64,000 bases of DNA from Diplonema papillatum (GCA_030068145.1 JAPJBO010000226.1:1-64000); one strand, 5' to 3'; counted from the first letter of the stretch, positions 1 to 10,228 are shown. Program-made: numbers and translations. The notes: a model not told the origin generated them from the sequence alone.

Positions 1-78
1 AAAAAGAAAAAAAAAAAAAAAAAAAAAGAGAGAGAACAGAGAGAATCAGAGAAGACAGAAGGCCAGCCTCCCCACGGG
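1..78 (+). other. A-rich leader before LINE ORF1
   Basis: An A-rich tract (about 1-30) followed by GA-rich sequence leads into the ORF1 start codon at 79. It may be the 5' UTR of the retrotransposon or the A tail of an older insertion upstream. The window begins here, so the true 5' end of the element cannot be fixed. Confidence 0.4.
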
Positions 79-1800
79 ATGGAGGAGCTCCAACGCTTCA
101 TCGCGAGGGCGCAGCACCTTGCGGAGAAGGCGGTGAGCGAGGCGGACATCAGCGCCGCGTACGGGATCGTCAAGATCCTGCTCGTTCTTGCGGAGAAGGC
201 GGCGGGGCAGCCCGTGAAGGCAGAGCAGACGCAGCCTGCGAAGGCAGGGCGGAAGCAGGCTGCGAAGCAGACGGCGGCGACACCGGCGGCGAAGGAGACG
301 AGGGCCGACGACGCCCGCGACGTGCAGACTGACCGGGAGGACGCAACGCAGCGGCCGGGCGTGACATGGGCGAACGTGGTGACGAGAAGTCCGCAGGCGA
401 GGGGCGGATACGTGAAAGCGCCGGGAGTCAGCCGCGGAAAGAGGCTGAGGCCATGCGACTGGCATGTCGAGGTGGTCGAGGCGGAGAAGGCGGAAGACAT
501 CCGGCAGGGGGTGGTCTACGCCGGAAGAAAGGAAACGGGGGAGCAGCTTGGTGCGGGGTACCGAGAGCTGTTGGAGATGGAGGCGAAGGACCTTAGGGTC
601 GCGCTGGTGACGCCGGGCAGGCTGACGGACGAGAGTCGGGAGCGGATCGTCAGATTCGACAACGGCACGGAGGCGTCGTGTTACGTGACGCAGTGGGGTG
701 GAGCCGACGTCGGGCGTGTACCGATCGCGAAGGAGGTCGAGGTGGGAGATGCGACCACGGTCATGTGGTGTACAGTAATGTACAAGGACGTCGACGAGAA
801 GACACGCACCTCGCTGAAGAGTGCCGCGACGGGAGCAGGAGCAGCAGACGTGCTGTGTCGAAGAGCAGCGGCGGCCGCGGGGGTCACCATCGAGAGGAGG
901 CATCGGTTTAACCACCGTTGCACGTCGACGCGGCACACGGTGTCAGTGCGGGTCACGACGCGCGAGGCGCCGACTCTACTGCGCTCCAGCGGCAAGGGGG
1001 GCGTGTACTGGGCCGCGCCATCCTTCGTCAATGGCAACGAGTTGCACCCCGTCGTGTGGCTGGCGGAGGATGCCAAGCTGGAGCAGGCGATGGAGATCGC
1101 CGGACACGCCGACGCGCTCGGGGTGGCAGCGGCGAGGACGCGGTACGGGGTGCGCTACTCCGCCAGCAACCCGGCGGCCCGCAGGACGCTCATCGACAGG
1201 GCCGGCTCCTTGGCAGCGCCGGAGCGCCAGGGCCCCCCCGAGGCGAGGTTCCTGGTGGAGAGCGAGGTCGGTGAGCATCAGGAGGAGATGCTCGCCGCAC
1301 TGCGTGCGGTGCAGTGGGACTGCCGGGTCACGAAGTGCTTCGTGACAGGCAGGCGCACCAACCTGGTGGTCAACGCCAGCACGGACCCGCCAGCCGAGGT
1401 GGTGAAGAGGGCGAACAGGACGCCGCTCTACATCCGGAGGGTGAGGGTCGGCGACGTACCTAGCGGTACGAAGCATTGGAAGGGCCGCATCCCCAACGCG
1501 CGGCTACCCCAGGGGGAACAGGATGCCCCACCGGCGGCTCGGCAGGAGGACGTGGCGCCGAGCGCGAAGCGGAAGGCGGGCGAGATGGAAGGCGAAGCCG
1601 CGGGAAGTGCGGAAGGCGAGATGCAGGTCGATGCGCACGTCCACAACTGGGGCGATGACGTGGAGAAGACGAAGGTGGCCTGGAAGTGCAGCCGCTGCAA
1701 CGGAGGGAAGGGGAAGAACACGCTGCAGAGGAAGTGCGCGTGTGGTGCCAGAGTGTGCCACGAATGCTACCGCACCAGGGAGAAGGCTGGCAGTGGCTGA
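79..1800 (+). CDS. Non-LTR retrotransposon ORF1 (gag-like nucleic-acid-binding protein)
   Basis: A 573-residue open frame starting at the first ATG after the A-rich leader. The N-terminal 110 residues are Ala/Lys/Glu-rich and probably helical or disordered. The middle is globular but not a family I recognise. The last 50 residues hold a compact zinc-binding cluster with a WKCSRC pair, a KCACGARVCHEC block and basic flanks, so the spacing differs from ordinary CCHC gag knuckles. It lies 93 bp upstream of an ORF encoding endonuclease and reverse transcriptase on the same strand, the usual LINE ORF1/ORF2 order. Inference: it coats the element RNA and acts as a chaperone in the RNP. The frame has no stops or obvious breaks, so the copy may be young. 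The function rests on position and the zinc cluster only. Confidence 0.75.
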   Translation: MEELQRFIARAQHLAEKAVSEADISAAYGIVKILLVLAEKAAGQPVKAEQTQPAKAGRKQAAKQTAATPAAKETRADDARDVQTDREDATQRPGVTWANVVTRSPQARGGYVKAPGVSRGKRLRPCDWHVEVVEAEKAEDIRQGVVYAGRKETGEQLGAGYRELLEMEAKDLRVALVTPGRLTDESRERIVRFDNGTEASCYVTQWGGADVGRVPIAKEVEVGDATTVMWCTVMYKDVDEKTRTSLKSAATGAGAADVLCRRAAAAAGVTIERRHRFNHRCTSTRHTVSVRVTTREAPTLLRSSGKGGVYWAAPSFVNGNELHPVVWLAEDAKLEQAMEIAGHADALGVAAARTRYGVRYSASNPAARRTLIDRAGSLAAPERQGPPEARFLVESEVGEHQEEMLAALRAVQWDCRVTKCFVTGRRTNLVVNASTDPPAEVVKRANRTPLYIRRVRVGDVPSGTKHWKGRIPNARLPQGEQDAPPAARQEDVAPSAKRKAGEMEGEAAGSAEGEMQVDAHVHNWGDDVEKTKVAWKCSRCNGGKGKNTLQRKCACGARVCHECYRTREKAGSG

Positions 1801-1893
1801 CTGCATCAGGATCCCCGGGCCACCGGAGGACCGAGGCCCTCGTTCGGGCTGCCGAGTCCTAGCAACGCTACTAGGCAGTTCGATCACGCAGCA

Positions 1894-4800
1894 ATGCGCG
1901 AAGGGGGCGGCAGACCCTCTTCTTCTTCTTTCTCCCCCTCTCTCGACGCGCCAGGCCTCAGTCGTCCGGGAGTTTTACCCCGAGGGCCCGACATTGCGCA
2001 CAAACAAACCCCCCACAATGACCAACATCCGCGGCCGACTTACGGCGAGGGGCAAAGACCCGGGAGCAAGCCCCCCCGAAGCAGGGAGGATGGACCCATT
2101 CCCGGGCTCAGCTTCCAGACGATCCCTCGGGACCTCCTGGAGAGGCTGAGCCGGGTCCCCGAGCTCAGACCGGAAGCCCCCTGGGGAAGGCTGGGGGGAG
2201 GGCATGGCAGGGAAACCCAGCAGTGGGGGCACGCCTATCGACAGGGCGGACCCCCGGTCAAACTGGAGCGGGGGATCCCCGAGGGGCCCCTGAGAGAAGC
2301 TGCGGATGTCATACGTGACCGTCTGGGGTGGGAACCGGACCAGTTGCTGGCCAACTGGTACCGGAAGGGAGTGGGGATAAACCCCCATAAAGACCAGCAA
2401 GAACTTGGACCGAGGGTTGCGACTGTTTCGCTACTGAGTGACACGGTCATGGAGTGGGAGAGGGGGACCCAAAGAGTGAGAACCCCGCTGCCAGCCGGCA
2501 CTCTGTGCCACATGGAGGGCGAGGCCAGGAACCTGTGGACACACGGGATCCGTCCCGGTGATGTCACACACGACAGGGTCTCGCTCACCTACAGAGCTGT
2601 GCACGAGGGAAGGGCCCGCTGCTCCTCCCCCACCAGAGGAGAACAAGGTACGCTGGATCCACCCACAATGCCCCCCCCACCCCCCCCACAGTCACTCACC
2701 CATCCCCCCCATCAACAGTCCAACCCTACGCATTTATGTAACAGTAAAAGAACAGAAGAATCAGTCAGAGGATCTGCACGAGAGCGGCTGTTAACAGCTG
2801 GGGACGTCGAACAGAACCCTGGTCCCGGCCGCACGGAGATGAAGTTCGCGACGCTCAACGTGACCAGCATGCTGCAGTACATAGTAGCGGTTAACGCGGT
2901 GGAAGCCGACCTTCTTTGCTGCCAGGAGGTCACACTCCTTCGATGCAAACGGGCACAGGCGGAGGAATACCTACGGAATTGGTGCTGCCACTGGGGTCCG
3001 CCACCTCCCGGGAGACTCTGTAGAAGCTCCGGTAGTCGCTCGACGACGAACGCTGCGAACGGGGGACTCTGCACTCTAGTACAGAGGCCGATACCGGCGT
3101 ACGACACGTTGGCAGCGCTCTCGCACGTGGCGTTACGGTCCCCGGACCGGGTAAGCCATACTGTAGTCGCAACAGGGACCGGCAGCACCTTCGTGCACGT
3201 GTTCAATGTCTACTGCCCATCAGGAAACGGGAGGGCGGAGAACGAGGAACGTGAGGACATGCTGGAGAAGGTCCTCTTTGCGGCGGCAGACAGCCTCGGC
3301 GACGTCCCCATACTGGTGATGGGAGACCTCAACACGGAAGAAGATCGGTCCCCTGTTCTGCGGAAGGCACTTAGGAACGGATGGTCCGACGCAGCGGAAC
3401 TGCACCATGCGCGCACCGGGAACACGCCTCCGCCACCGACCTTTACCAGCGCCCGGACGTCAGGCACGAGGATCGACCGCATACTCCTCAACCGCATAGC
3501 GGCGTGTGCATTCCGTCAATGCGTCACCACCGCGGTGAACGTACCGGGACACCGGCTCGTGACAGTGACCCTGGATATTGCAGCGCTGCGCCAAAGCGTG
3601 TGGCGATTTAAGGTGCCGCGGGAGATCCCGACAGAGGGGGGGTCCAAGTGGGACCTCTCGGAAGCAGAAGCCGACAGGGAAGCCGTACAGAGACTGGCCA
3701 ACTCCGAATTCGCGGAACGATTGGCGGCGCAGCGGGTGGAAGAGGCCTGGCTCGAGTGGTCACGGGTCAGTGAGCGGTACTTGCAGGATGCATTCGCCGT
3801 CCCTGTGGAAGAGAGAGGAAGGGGTACCGGCCGGGGGATGAAGACATTGCCGAGGAGGGTCTGTGTCACGGCGGGCACTGCGACCGACGGGTCGGGGGCA
3901 GCGAACAGCAGGCAGCTACGGCTTAGAAAGGCCATCCACCGGATGGAACGCATCTGCAGCTACCTCGCGCAACGTCGCGGGCCGGAAGCTGTTCCACATG
4001 AGGTGTCCCTCTGCTGGCAGAACTGCAAGCGGCTGGCACAAGCGTGCATGGTGGGCGACCAAGGCGCAGGGGGGTTTCCGGATCATGAGAAGGCGAAGCA
4101 GCTGCTCACAGCGTTGCGGGAAGAGACGAGTAGGCTCGGAAGGGAAGGATCTGCGGCCAGGTTTACGAAGTACCGAGACAAGCTTAACGAGAGGGCGGAC
4201 GCGAGCAGACGATGTCTAGCGACCGTCTGCGCCGGTCGCGCTGAGCCGTCGGGTGTGTTGCGCACCGGAGCGAAGATGACTGCAAATGTGGACGAGATGG
4301 ACGAGGTGTTGCACACTGCGTGGGACGCTATCCTGCGTAAATACAAGGACCGGCCAGAGCCGGAGTACGGACCGTTTCGGGATCGGTTCCAGGAGCACAT
4401 CGACACACACTTGATGGAACCCGGGACGATCACGGGGGAGGAGCTGCGGACTCTGCTAAGGAAGAAGCCGAAGAAAAGCGCGTCAGGCGTGGATGGCTGG
4501 CGCATGGCTGAACTGCGGGAGTTGCCGCTTCCCCTGCTGAATGCGCTAGCGGATGTCATGAACCTGGTCGAAGTGACTGGGGTTTGGCCGGCGAGCATGA
4601 CAACTGCCCTGGTGTCGATGGTGCCGAAGGATGAGAGCCAAGACCCGCTGCACACGAGGCCAATAACCGTCACGTCCGCTGTGTACCGCCTATGGGCGTG
4701 CCGCAGGCTTGCGGACATAGTCCTGTGGCAGGAGAAGTGGATCGAAGAAGGACAGAAGGGCTTTCGACCGGGTCACCGTATCGAGGACGTCCTGATGGAG

Positions 4801-7800
4801 ATAGGGCTCGAGATGGAGGACGCCTTGCTAGATGGAGAGCCGCTCTACGGAGTGGCGCTGGACTTCCGGAAATGTTTCGACATGGTCCCGCGAGAGATAG
4901 TGCTGCGCCTGGCCGGGGACTTAGGGTTGCACAATCGGGTTCTCAAGCCGCTGAGGGCGATCTACAGACTGCTCGCGAGACGCTTCAAGCTGCCTCTAGG
5001 GGTGGGCAGGGAGTTTAGTGTGACCAATGGTATCCTTCAAGGGTGCCCTGTATCCGTCATCCTCATCAATGCCCTGCTGTCGGTAGTGATGAAGGCGGTC
5101 AAGAAAGAAGCGGAGGGGGTGAGCCCAAAGTCGTACGCGGACGATGCCACGCTGCTATCGCGGCTGTCGGAGGCCGCCCTGCAAAAGGGGGTGGACGTGG
5201 TAGACGAGTTCTGCACGCTCACCGGAATGGAGCTGAACCTCCAGAAAACGGTCGCCTTCTCGACGAGACGTAGGCATCAGTCGACGCTCAGACTCCGCAG
5301 CGTGGATGCGCTGCTGCGGTTTGGCAAATCTGTCACGTGCCTGGGGGCCCTAGTCTCGACGGCGAAGAATAGGACAGAAAGGTCCGACTCGGAGAGGGTG
5401 GAGAAGGCGGCTGCCCTGGCGGAAGGCCTCCGCCATGCGCCGTTCCGGTACGAGAAGCGGGTCCGGATTGTACAGTCGAATGTGCTGCCGGCGGCGCTGT
5501 CAGGCTGCTCTTTCGCGCCGGTGTCGAAGGTGGCAATGAAACGGCTGACGACGTCGGTGATGGGACTGATCTGGGGTGGGTCCAACCCAAAGCGCGCGAG
5601 GGAGATGGTCCTAAATTTTCAGGAGAAGGGCCACCTGACGGACCCCAGTACATGCCTAGCATATAGGGTGACGACGGCGTTCTACGCGGCGTGCGAGAGG
5701 TTGCCACGACTTCTGCCTCTGATGGAGAGCATCCGGGGAAGGTACGCCGAGGAGGACCTACCCCTGGGGCCAGTTGGACTGGCGATGAAGAGCATGGAGG
5801 AGTGTGGACACGTATGGGGACCAGGGCCCCTGTCTCGCACGCTGAGGAATGGTGCAATATTTGACCCGATAGCCTCGACACCCTCGAAGAGGGGGCATGA
5901 AGTGAGGGCGGATTTGAGGGCGAAGACGTGGTCCCGTCTGGTAGCGAGGCGGCCGGGATTTGAGGGTGTACAGAGAGCCGACTTGGAGCGGACGAACTCC
6001 TTCTGGAGGATGCGTGAATGTCCCGCGCACACCGCGAGGCTTATACGTGTAGCGTTGGCGGGAGGAGTGAACACGGCTGAGTTCACGTCGCGGATGAGAC
6101 AGGCCGGAGCTGAGCCGCAGGCGCCCAGCTGCAAGCACTGTGGAAGCGGCGACACCGAGGACGAGAAACACGTATTCTGGGACTGCGGAGCGTACTCGCA
6201 CATACGGCGACGAGAGGCACATGCCGAGCTGATGGCGGCCAACCGCGCCGACTGGCCCAGATGCACGCTGGAACACGGAGTGGTAGTACCCGAAAATGCC
6301 CACTTCTCGAGGCGGCTCCAGGAGATGATGGCTGAAATCCTTGCGGAGCGGGCAGGGCTCGAAGCACGAGGCTGGGTAGCCAGGAACCCCACGACCCCCT
6401 GGTCGAGAGCGGATGCGATGCCTGCCGAGAAGCTCGACCACCCCTTTGCGCGGATTGCCCCGGCATGGGCGTGGGAGCGGAACAAGGCCTGGGGGCTACC
6501 GACGTTTTATGCGTTGGTAGCGTGGCTGTCAGACATGGAGTGGACCGAGAACGGGCAGGCGTCAATGCTAGAGCTTGCCATCGACTTTGAACTCTTTTCA
6601 GGCCTCAGCATACCGCTGCACGAGAATGCACCGAAGGGGGTGAGGGAGCGAGGAAACGTCCTGCGCTGCATGATCAGCGCGTTGGACAAGCTGGCGACAC
6701 AGCAAGGGCTGGGGAGTTGCGAGCGAGGCGAGAGAGTATGCCCGACGACGTCGCTGTCGTTCATGGGCATCACGGGGATATCGGGGGTGCGGCCCAGGCC
6801 CCGCTTTCGCGAGGCACACACGGGGACGATCCTCGAAGAGCAGGTGAAGGGAAGCGATGTAGGGACGCAGTTCCCGACGTACCCGGACTGGACGGCCGAG
6901 AGAGCGGCGAGGTGGGCCCTGCCTGCCCCACCACAGCTGCACCCCGACCCCGTGCATATGCCGGGTGTCGGAGTAGAGAAGGCGCTCGTCACCTGCGCGA
7001 CCCACCACAAGGGGAAGTGTGAGGCGTGTCGAGCACTCGTCCGAAGGGACGTGCCCACGGTAGAGATGTGCTGTCGGCACCATCACCACGCTGACGATGG
7101 GCAGCCGATCGCGGTGTGCGTGGAGCACAGCACGACGAAATGCGGCGAGTGCAAGACGGCGGCGGCGTGCTGCCGCAGCGGGCATCATGCCTGCCGCACG
7201 CATGGCAGAGGAACCTGCCAGGAATGCAGGGGGCTCCCTACGTTGGCGCAGAGGAGACCGGCAGCGTGCTGCCGCCGCGGCCACCACCAACCCAACGAAC
7301 CGAACGCCCCGGCAACCCCCGGACACAGCAAAAAGAAGAAGAGACCCCTCTCACCCACCCAGGTGGGCGTACAACGAGAAACACCGGCGGGAAAGCGCGC
7401 GGCGCAGGCACCGCCCGCCGTGGTGAAGCAGAAGACGGCGACGACCGGACGGGCGGCCAAGAGGCCGCCACCAACGCCAGGGACCGGCGAACGACCAGCG
7501 TTGAAGAAGAGGGTGCTCGGCACCCCGAAGGAGAGCCCGATCGCCGGCCGCAAGCGGAAGAAGGCGAAGGCGACCACACCCGAGTCAGGGGTGCAACGAA
7601 AAAAGAAGAAGGCCCTTAAAGCAAGCAGCTACCAGAAACGTCCGACGTCCCCAAGCACTCCGGTGCCCTCGAGAGTGAAAAACGTGCAAGCCTGTCCGCA
7701 CCTGTGCCCCCCCACGCAATCTCCAGAACCGCAAGAAAGCCCAGCGCCCCTGGCGCCACAAGTACTCGACCTTGACGACGCAATGACAGGTGACGACGTC

Positions 7801-7809
7801 ATAAAGTAA
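1894..7809 (+). CDS. LINE ORF2: AlkB-like dioxygenase, 2A peptide, AP endonuclease, reverse transcriptase, Cys/His-rich tail
   Basis: A 1,971-residue open frame. Residues about 75-240 match an AlkB-type 2OG-Fe(II) dioxygenase: HKD at 165-167, distal His in WTHGI at 217, then DRVSLTYR supplying Arg228 and Arg234, the 2-oxoglutarate-binding layout of AlkB. Residues 303-311 are GDVEQNPGP, a canonical 2A motif that should release the AlkB part from the rest. An EEP/APE endonuclease follows (LNVTSM near 320, MGDLN near 476, RIDRILLN near 526), then the RT (KGFRPGHR, ALDFRKCFD as motif A, LQGCPVS as motif B, YADD near 1081) and a CxxC-H-C knuckle near 1412. The C-terminal 270 residues contain many CC, HH and CxxC pairs, then a long Lys/Pro/Arg-rich tail. 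All catalytic motifs are intact. The exact start Met is uncertain because the first 70 residues are low complexity. The RT and EEP calls are secure; AlkB is strong by motif geometry. Confidence 0.92.
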   Translation: MREGGGRPSSSSFSPSLDAPGLSRPGVLPRGPDIAHKQTPHNDQHPRPTYGEGQRPGSKPPRSREDGPIPGLSFQTIPRDLLERLSRVPELRPEAPWGRLGGGHGRETQQWGHAYRQGGPPVKLERGIPEGPLREAADVIRDRLGWEPDQLLANWYRKGVGINPHKDQQELGPRVATVSLLSDTVMEWERGTQRVRTPLPAGTLCHMEGEARNLWTHGIRPGDVTHDRVSLTYRAVHEGRARCSSPTRGEQGTLDPPTMPPPPPPQSLTHPPHQQSNPTHLCNSKRTEESVRGSARERLLTAGDVEQNPGPGRTEMKFATLNVTSMLQYIVAVNAVEADLLCCQEVTLLRCKRAQAEEYLRNWCCHWGPPPPGRLCRSSGSRSTTNAANGGLCTLVQRPIPAYDTLAALSHVALRSPDRVSHTVVATGTGSTFVHVFNVYCPSGNGRAENEEREDMLEKVLFAAADSLGDVPILVMGDLNTEEDRSPVLRKALRNGWSDAAELHHARTGNTPPPPTFTSARTSGTRIDRILLNRIAACAFRQCVTTAVNVPGHRLVTVTLDIAALRQSVWRFKVPREIPTEGGSKWDLSEAEADREAVQRLANSEFAERLAAQRVEEAWLEWSRVSERYLQDAFAVPVEERGRGTGRGMKTLPRRVCVTAGTATDGSGAANSRQLRLRKAIHRMERICSYLAQRRGPEAVPHEVSLCWQNCKRLAQACMVGDQGAGGFPDHEKAKQLLTALREETSRLGREGSAARFTKYRDKLNERADASRRCLATVCAGRAEPSGVLRTGAKMTANVDEMDEVLHTAWDAILRKYKDRPEPEYGPFRDRFQEHIDTHLMEPGTITGEELRTLLRKKPKKSASGVDGWRMAELRELPLPLLNALADVMNLVEVTGVWPASMTTALVSMVPKDESQDPLHTRPITVTSAVYRLWACRRLADIVLWQEKWIEEGQKGFRPGHRIEDVLMEIGLEMEDALLDGEPLYGVALDFRKCFDMVPREIVLRLAGDLGLHNRVLKPLRAIYRLLARRFKLPLGVGREFSVTNGILQGCPVSVILINALLSVVMKAVKKEAEGVSPKSYADDATLLSRLSEAALQKGVDVVDEFCTLTGMELNLQKTVAFSTRRRHQSTLRLRSVDALLRFGKSVTCLGALVSTAKNRTERSDSERVEKAAALAEGLRHAPFRYEKRVRIVQSNVLPAALSGCSFAPVSKVAMKRLTTSVMGLIWGGSNPKRAREMVLNFQEKGHLTDPSTCLAYRVTTAFYAACERLPRLLPLMESIRGRYAEEDLPLGPVGLAMKSMEECGHVWGPGPLSRTLRNGAIFDPIASTPSKRGHEVRADLRAKTWSRLVARRPGFEGVQRADLERTNSFWRMRECPAHTARLIRVALAGGVNTAEFTSRMRQAGAEPQAPSCKHCGSGDTEDEKHVFWDCGAYSHIRRREAHAELMAANRADWPRCTLEHGVVVPENAHFSRRLQEMMAEILAERAGLEARGWVARNPTTPWSRADAMPAEKLDHPFARIAPAWAWERNKAWGLPTFYALVAWLSDMEWTENGQASMLELAIDFELFSGLSIPLHENAPKGVRERGNVLRCMISALDKLATQQGLGSCERGERVCPTTSLSFMGITGISGVRPRPRFREAHTGTILEEQVKGSDVGTQFPTYPDWTAERAARWALPAPPQLHPDPVHMPGVGVEKALVTCATHHKGKCEACRALVRRDVPTVEMCCRHHHHADDGQPIAVCVEHSTTKCGECKTAAACCRSGHHACRTHGRGTCQECRGLPTLAQRRPAACCRRGHHQPNEPNAPATPGHSKKKKRPLSPTQVGVQRETPAGKRAAQAPPAVVKQKTATTGRAAKRPPPTPGTGERPALKKRVLGTPKESPIAGRKRKKAKATTPESGVQRKKKKALKASSYQKRPTSPSTPVPSRVKNVQACPHLCPPTQSPEPQESPAPLAPQVLDLDDAMTGDDVIK
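2116..2600 (+). other. AlkB-like 2OG-Fe(II) oxygenase domain within LINE ORF2
   Basis: The encoded segment has the facial triad HxD (His165, Asp167) and His217, with Arg228 and Arg234. The block R-V-S-L-T-Y-R parallels the R-Y-N-L-T-F-R end of bacterial AlkB, and THGI parallels its YHGI. AlkB enzymes oxidatively remove alkyl groups from nucleic acid bases. Inference: repair or demethylation of the element's own RNA or cDNA, as proposed for AlkB domains in some plant RNA viruses. Substrate and activity cannot be read from sequence. Confidence 0.85.
2800..2826 (+). other. 2A ribosome-skipping motif (GDVEQNPGP)
   Basis: The nine residues fit the 2A consensus D-V/I-E-x-N-P-G-P, with the upstream context RLLTA typical of active 2A peptides. 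Known behaviour of the family: the ribosome fails to join Gly and the final Pro, giving two proteins from one frame. Here the break falls between the AlkB domain and the endonuclease, so AlkB would be a separate N-terminal product of about 310 residues. 2A peptides are known in some non-LTR retrotransposons. Confidence 0.9.
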
Positions 7810-7868
7810 CCTTAAGCGGCGACACAGTGCATGCTAATCCATGTGGTTCATGTACTTAAAAGAACTCA
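7810..7868 (+). other. 3' UTR and probable 3' end of the LINE
   Basis: The sequence after the ORF2 stop, including GCATGCTAATCCATGTGG and a TACTTAA-containing end, is shared with the minus-strand copy ending near 41618. Similarity between the two copies stops at about 7868, which marks the likely 3' terminus. No poly(A) tail is present. Confidence 0.6.
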
Positions 7869-8636
7869 ATGCTGAGCCGCACTCACAGTGGGCGGCACTC
7901 CCAGCAGAGATGCATCATCCGGCTACGAATCGGTACGTCCAGACCCGGCCCCGGGCTGCCAACTGTAGCAGTCAAGTTGCAAATCACCAACCACCACGAA
8001 GCTTTGTCGAAGGCCGTTAGGCAGAAGAAAACAGTCGAACGACGAAACGGAGTCATCACGATTTCCCAAGAAGTCTACAGTAGGGTCGGGCATGCGTGCA
8101 CCCTACGACCCGACCCTACTGTTCCCGGGCACCGACCAGCACCGGTGCCAGCCCCCACACTGTTCTGTACTACTAGTACAGTCACCCGCAGCACCCCGCA
8201 CGGCTCAACGTGTGCTGCGTTGCAGGCTAAAGTTTCGTGACACGTCTCGTATTGTTTCCTTGATCATAATTTGGATGAACTCCTCGGTTTGTGAAAACCG
8301 AGTGTGGCTGCCGGCAGCAGTGCCGCGGAACAAGCACAGCGGAGTGACAGCCACGCGTTCGTAGCGCGGTGGCGGCGACGTCTGCAGAGTCTGGGGTGCG
8401 GTAAGGATCGGCAAGGCCTCCGGGTTCAGTCGGCGTTTCGCCAGATCCAGCAGTCTTGAACAGGTGATGACTCAGCTGGGAACGGAGACTTTCTTCGAGC
8501 TGCCGGCCATTGACTTCAATTTGAAGCCTACAAGGGTTTCGGCAGACGAGTGTGACCTTACCGAACGACCACCCAGTACCTGCATCTGCAGGCCGCTCAC
8601 ACGATTCCGTGACCACGTTTTGTCGTAGATCGCTCA
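7869..8636. other. Unassigned stretch with one long hairpin
   Basis: No convincing gene. The arms AGTAGGGTCGGG (8079-8090) and CCCGACCCTACT (8109-8120) form a perfect 12-bp stem with an 18-nt loop. Minus-strand reading of 8230-8636 may continue the decayed RT remnant that lies just upstream on that strand, but I cannot align it to a motif. Confidence 0.4.
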
Positions 8637-9054
8637 CTACTTTACTGCTTTAGTGGCCGGACTGCGTTTTTGATTCGTGCTGAGCGGCGTGCTCTTCCCG
8701 GGAGTCCCGCCTGTCGGGAGCGTGCTGCCCGTCGAAAGCGCGCGCCAGGTCGAAGACGAGCAGCATGTGAATCGGCCTTTTTTCCGGTTGATTGCGGTGT
8801 AGAGCTGCTTCTCTGTGCCTCTCCCTACCCGGAAGCCTCCGGACTGAGGAGTCCATCGATGGAGGAACGTGGGGCGGTCTTTGATAATGGTCTCCACTAT
8901 CTTCCAAAGGGCAGGTGAGTGCGTTCTTCTTGTGGCGAATCCCCAGGAGGCCCCGAGGGGCTTTGGGGATGGGGAGTGACTGGTCTAAACGGTGGCTTCG
9001 GCAGTCCACACTGCAGCATCTGCCCAAGTGTTGGTAAGTGGTGGTACCGGCCAA
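8637..9054 (-). pseudogene. Decayed reverse transcriptase remnant (non-LTR type)
   Basis: Two overlapping minus-strand frames each hold part of an RT palm. One reads SGGFRVGRGTEKQLYTAI, matching the Q-x-GFRxGR-S/T block before motif A. The other frame reads LLVFDLARAFDGQH, matching RT motif A (F-x-D-x-x-x-A-F-D). Because the blocks are in different frames, at least one frameshift separates them. No YADD box was found downstream. The GFR block and motif A together make a non-LTR RT origin likely. It is unrelated at sequence level to the intact LINE at 1.9-7.8 kb. Confidence 0.6.
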
Positions 9055-10228
9055 ATACCTGACTCAGCCCGGGGCTCTGGAGTGCAATGAGAGCTCCAGC
9101 CCGGGGCTCCGTCTCGAGTGCTCTTCGCTCTGCTGTTGGGGTCCTGATTGGCTTCGCTTCATGGAACCGTCGTGACTCTGGCGCCCCAGGCTTCCCTGCT
9201 GCATCACCCTCGCCGCCTGCGTGGTTGCAGCCTCACCGACCCTCACTGAGGCTCGGTAAGCTGCAGCGGGCCCGGCAGTGAGGCCTCAGTGCACAGGGCA
9301 AAGCAGGTGCCAGGAAACACGCCAAAATATGCCCAGAAAACTTCGAAACTGAAGAAATTGGGGCGAAAAGTATCCTGAATGGGCTGGGAACCCCCCCCAA
9401 AAAAAAGAGCTACAAAAGGCTACAAAAGGCTACAAAAAGCTACGCTGTAGCTAGCTATAGCTTTTTGTAGCTAAACCTCACACTGACGGTGACAGTGTGA
9501 GTACAATGCAACTCCGAGCAAAAACTGAAGGGAAAACCTTCACACAACAAGCGAAAGGTTGGAGCCCGCAGTTAGGACTCCGAGCCCTGATTTCTCGTGC
9601 ACCGGGTCGGAAATACCCAACTGGTGCATGCCGTGGGTGTTTCCACCAACACCTGGCAAGACTCCTGCCAAGACTCTTGGAAGAGAGTACCCTAACTTGG
9701 GCCGAAGGTTCACTTTTTCTGGGGCTGTTGCTCAGTATCAGAGTTTCCAACAGCATGGCGACCGCAGTCCGACGAACTTACTGCTTCTCTTTTGGAGAGA
9801 GAGCGCTGGCGGCAGACGGGAACCACTGATAAATCTGGGGCTAACAAGATGTCCCATCCGGCCCCCATGCCGGGCCACGGTCACGATTGGCAGTGTCTCC
9901 GGCTGGCTCCGAAGTCAACTCCGGACCTGGCACAGCAGCTCCGGAGCCACCCCCACACTGCGATTGCCGGCCCATTGCCATGTTTGTGCTTCATGATCCC
10001 CCGCACACAGCCAGCTCCAAGAATTTGGCACGAGCAACGGCATCAGCGACATCATCATGTCAAAACCTTAGGAAGCCCCGGGTTCCAAAACCTCGTTTTA
10101 AGATTTCTTCTCCGCTTTGGAGGTCTAACATGACTTTTCCAAAAAAAGCCGAAACGAAACCGGCCCTGAAACCGCCTCACTGGCTGGCTCACACTCAACG
10201 GCAGTGCGAAAGTGTCAGCCGTACGGGG
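9055..10228. other. Non-coding stretch with paired hairpins
   Basis: GCTACAAAAAGCT near 9437 pairs with AGCTTTTTGTAGC near 9460 (13 bp), and CTCACACTG pairs with CAGTGTGAG around 9478-9502. The TCTCACAC word recurs in the tandem array that starts near 10230, so 9.4-10.5 kb could be one repeat unit. No ORF here has a recognisable domain. Confidence 0.35.
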
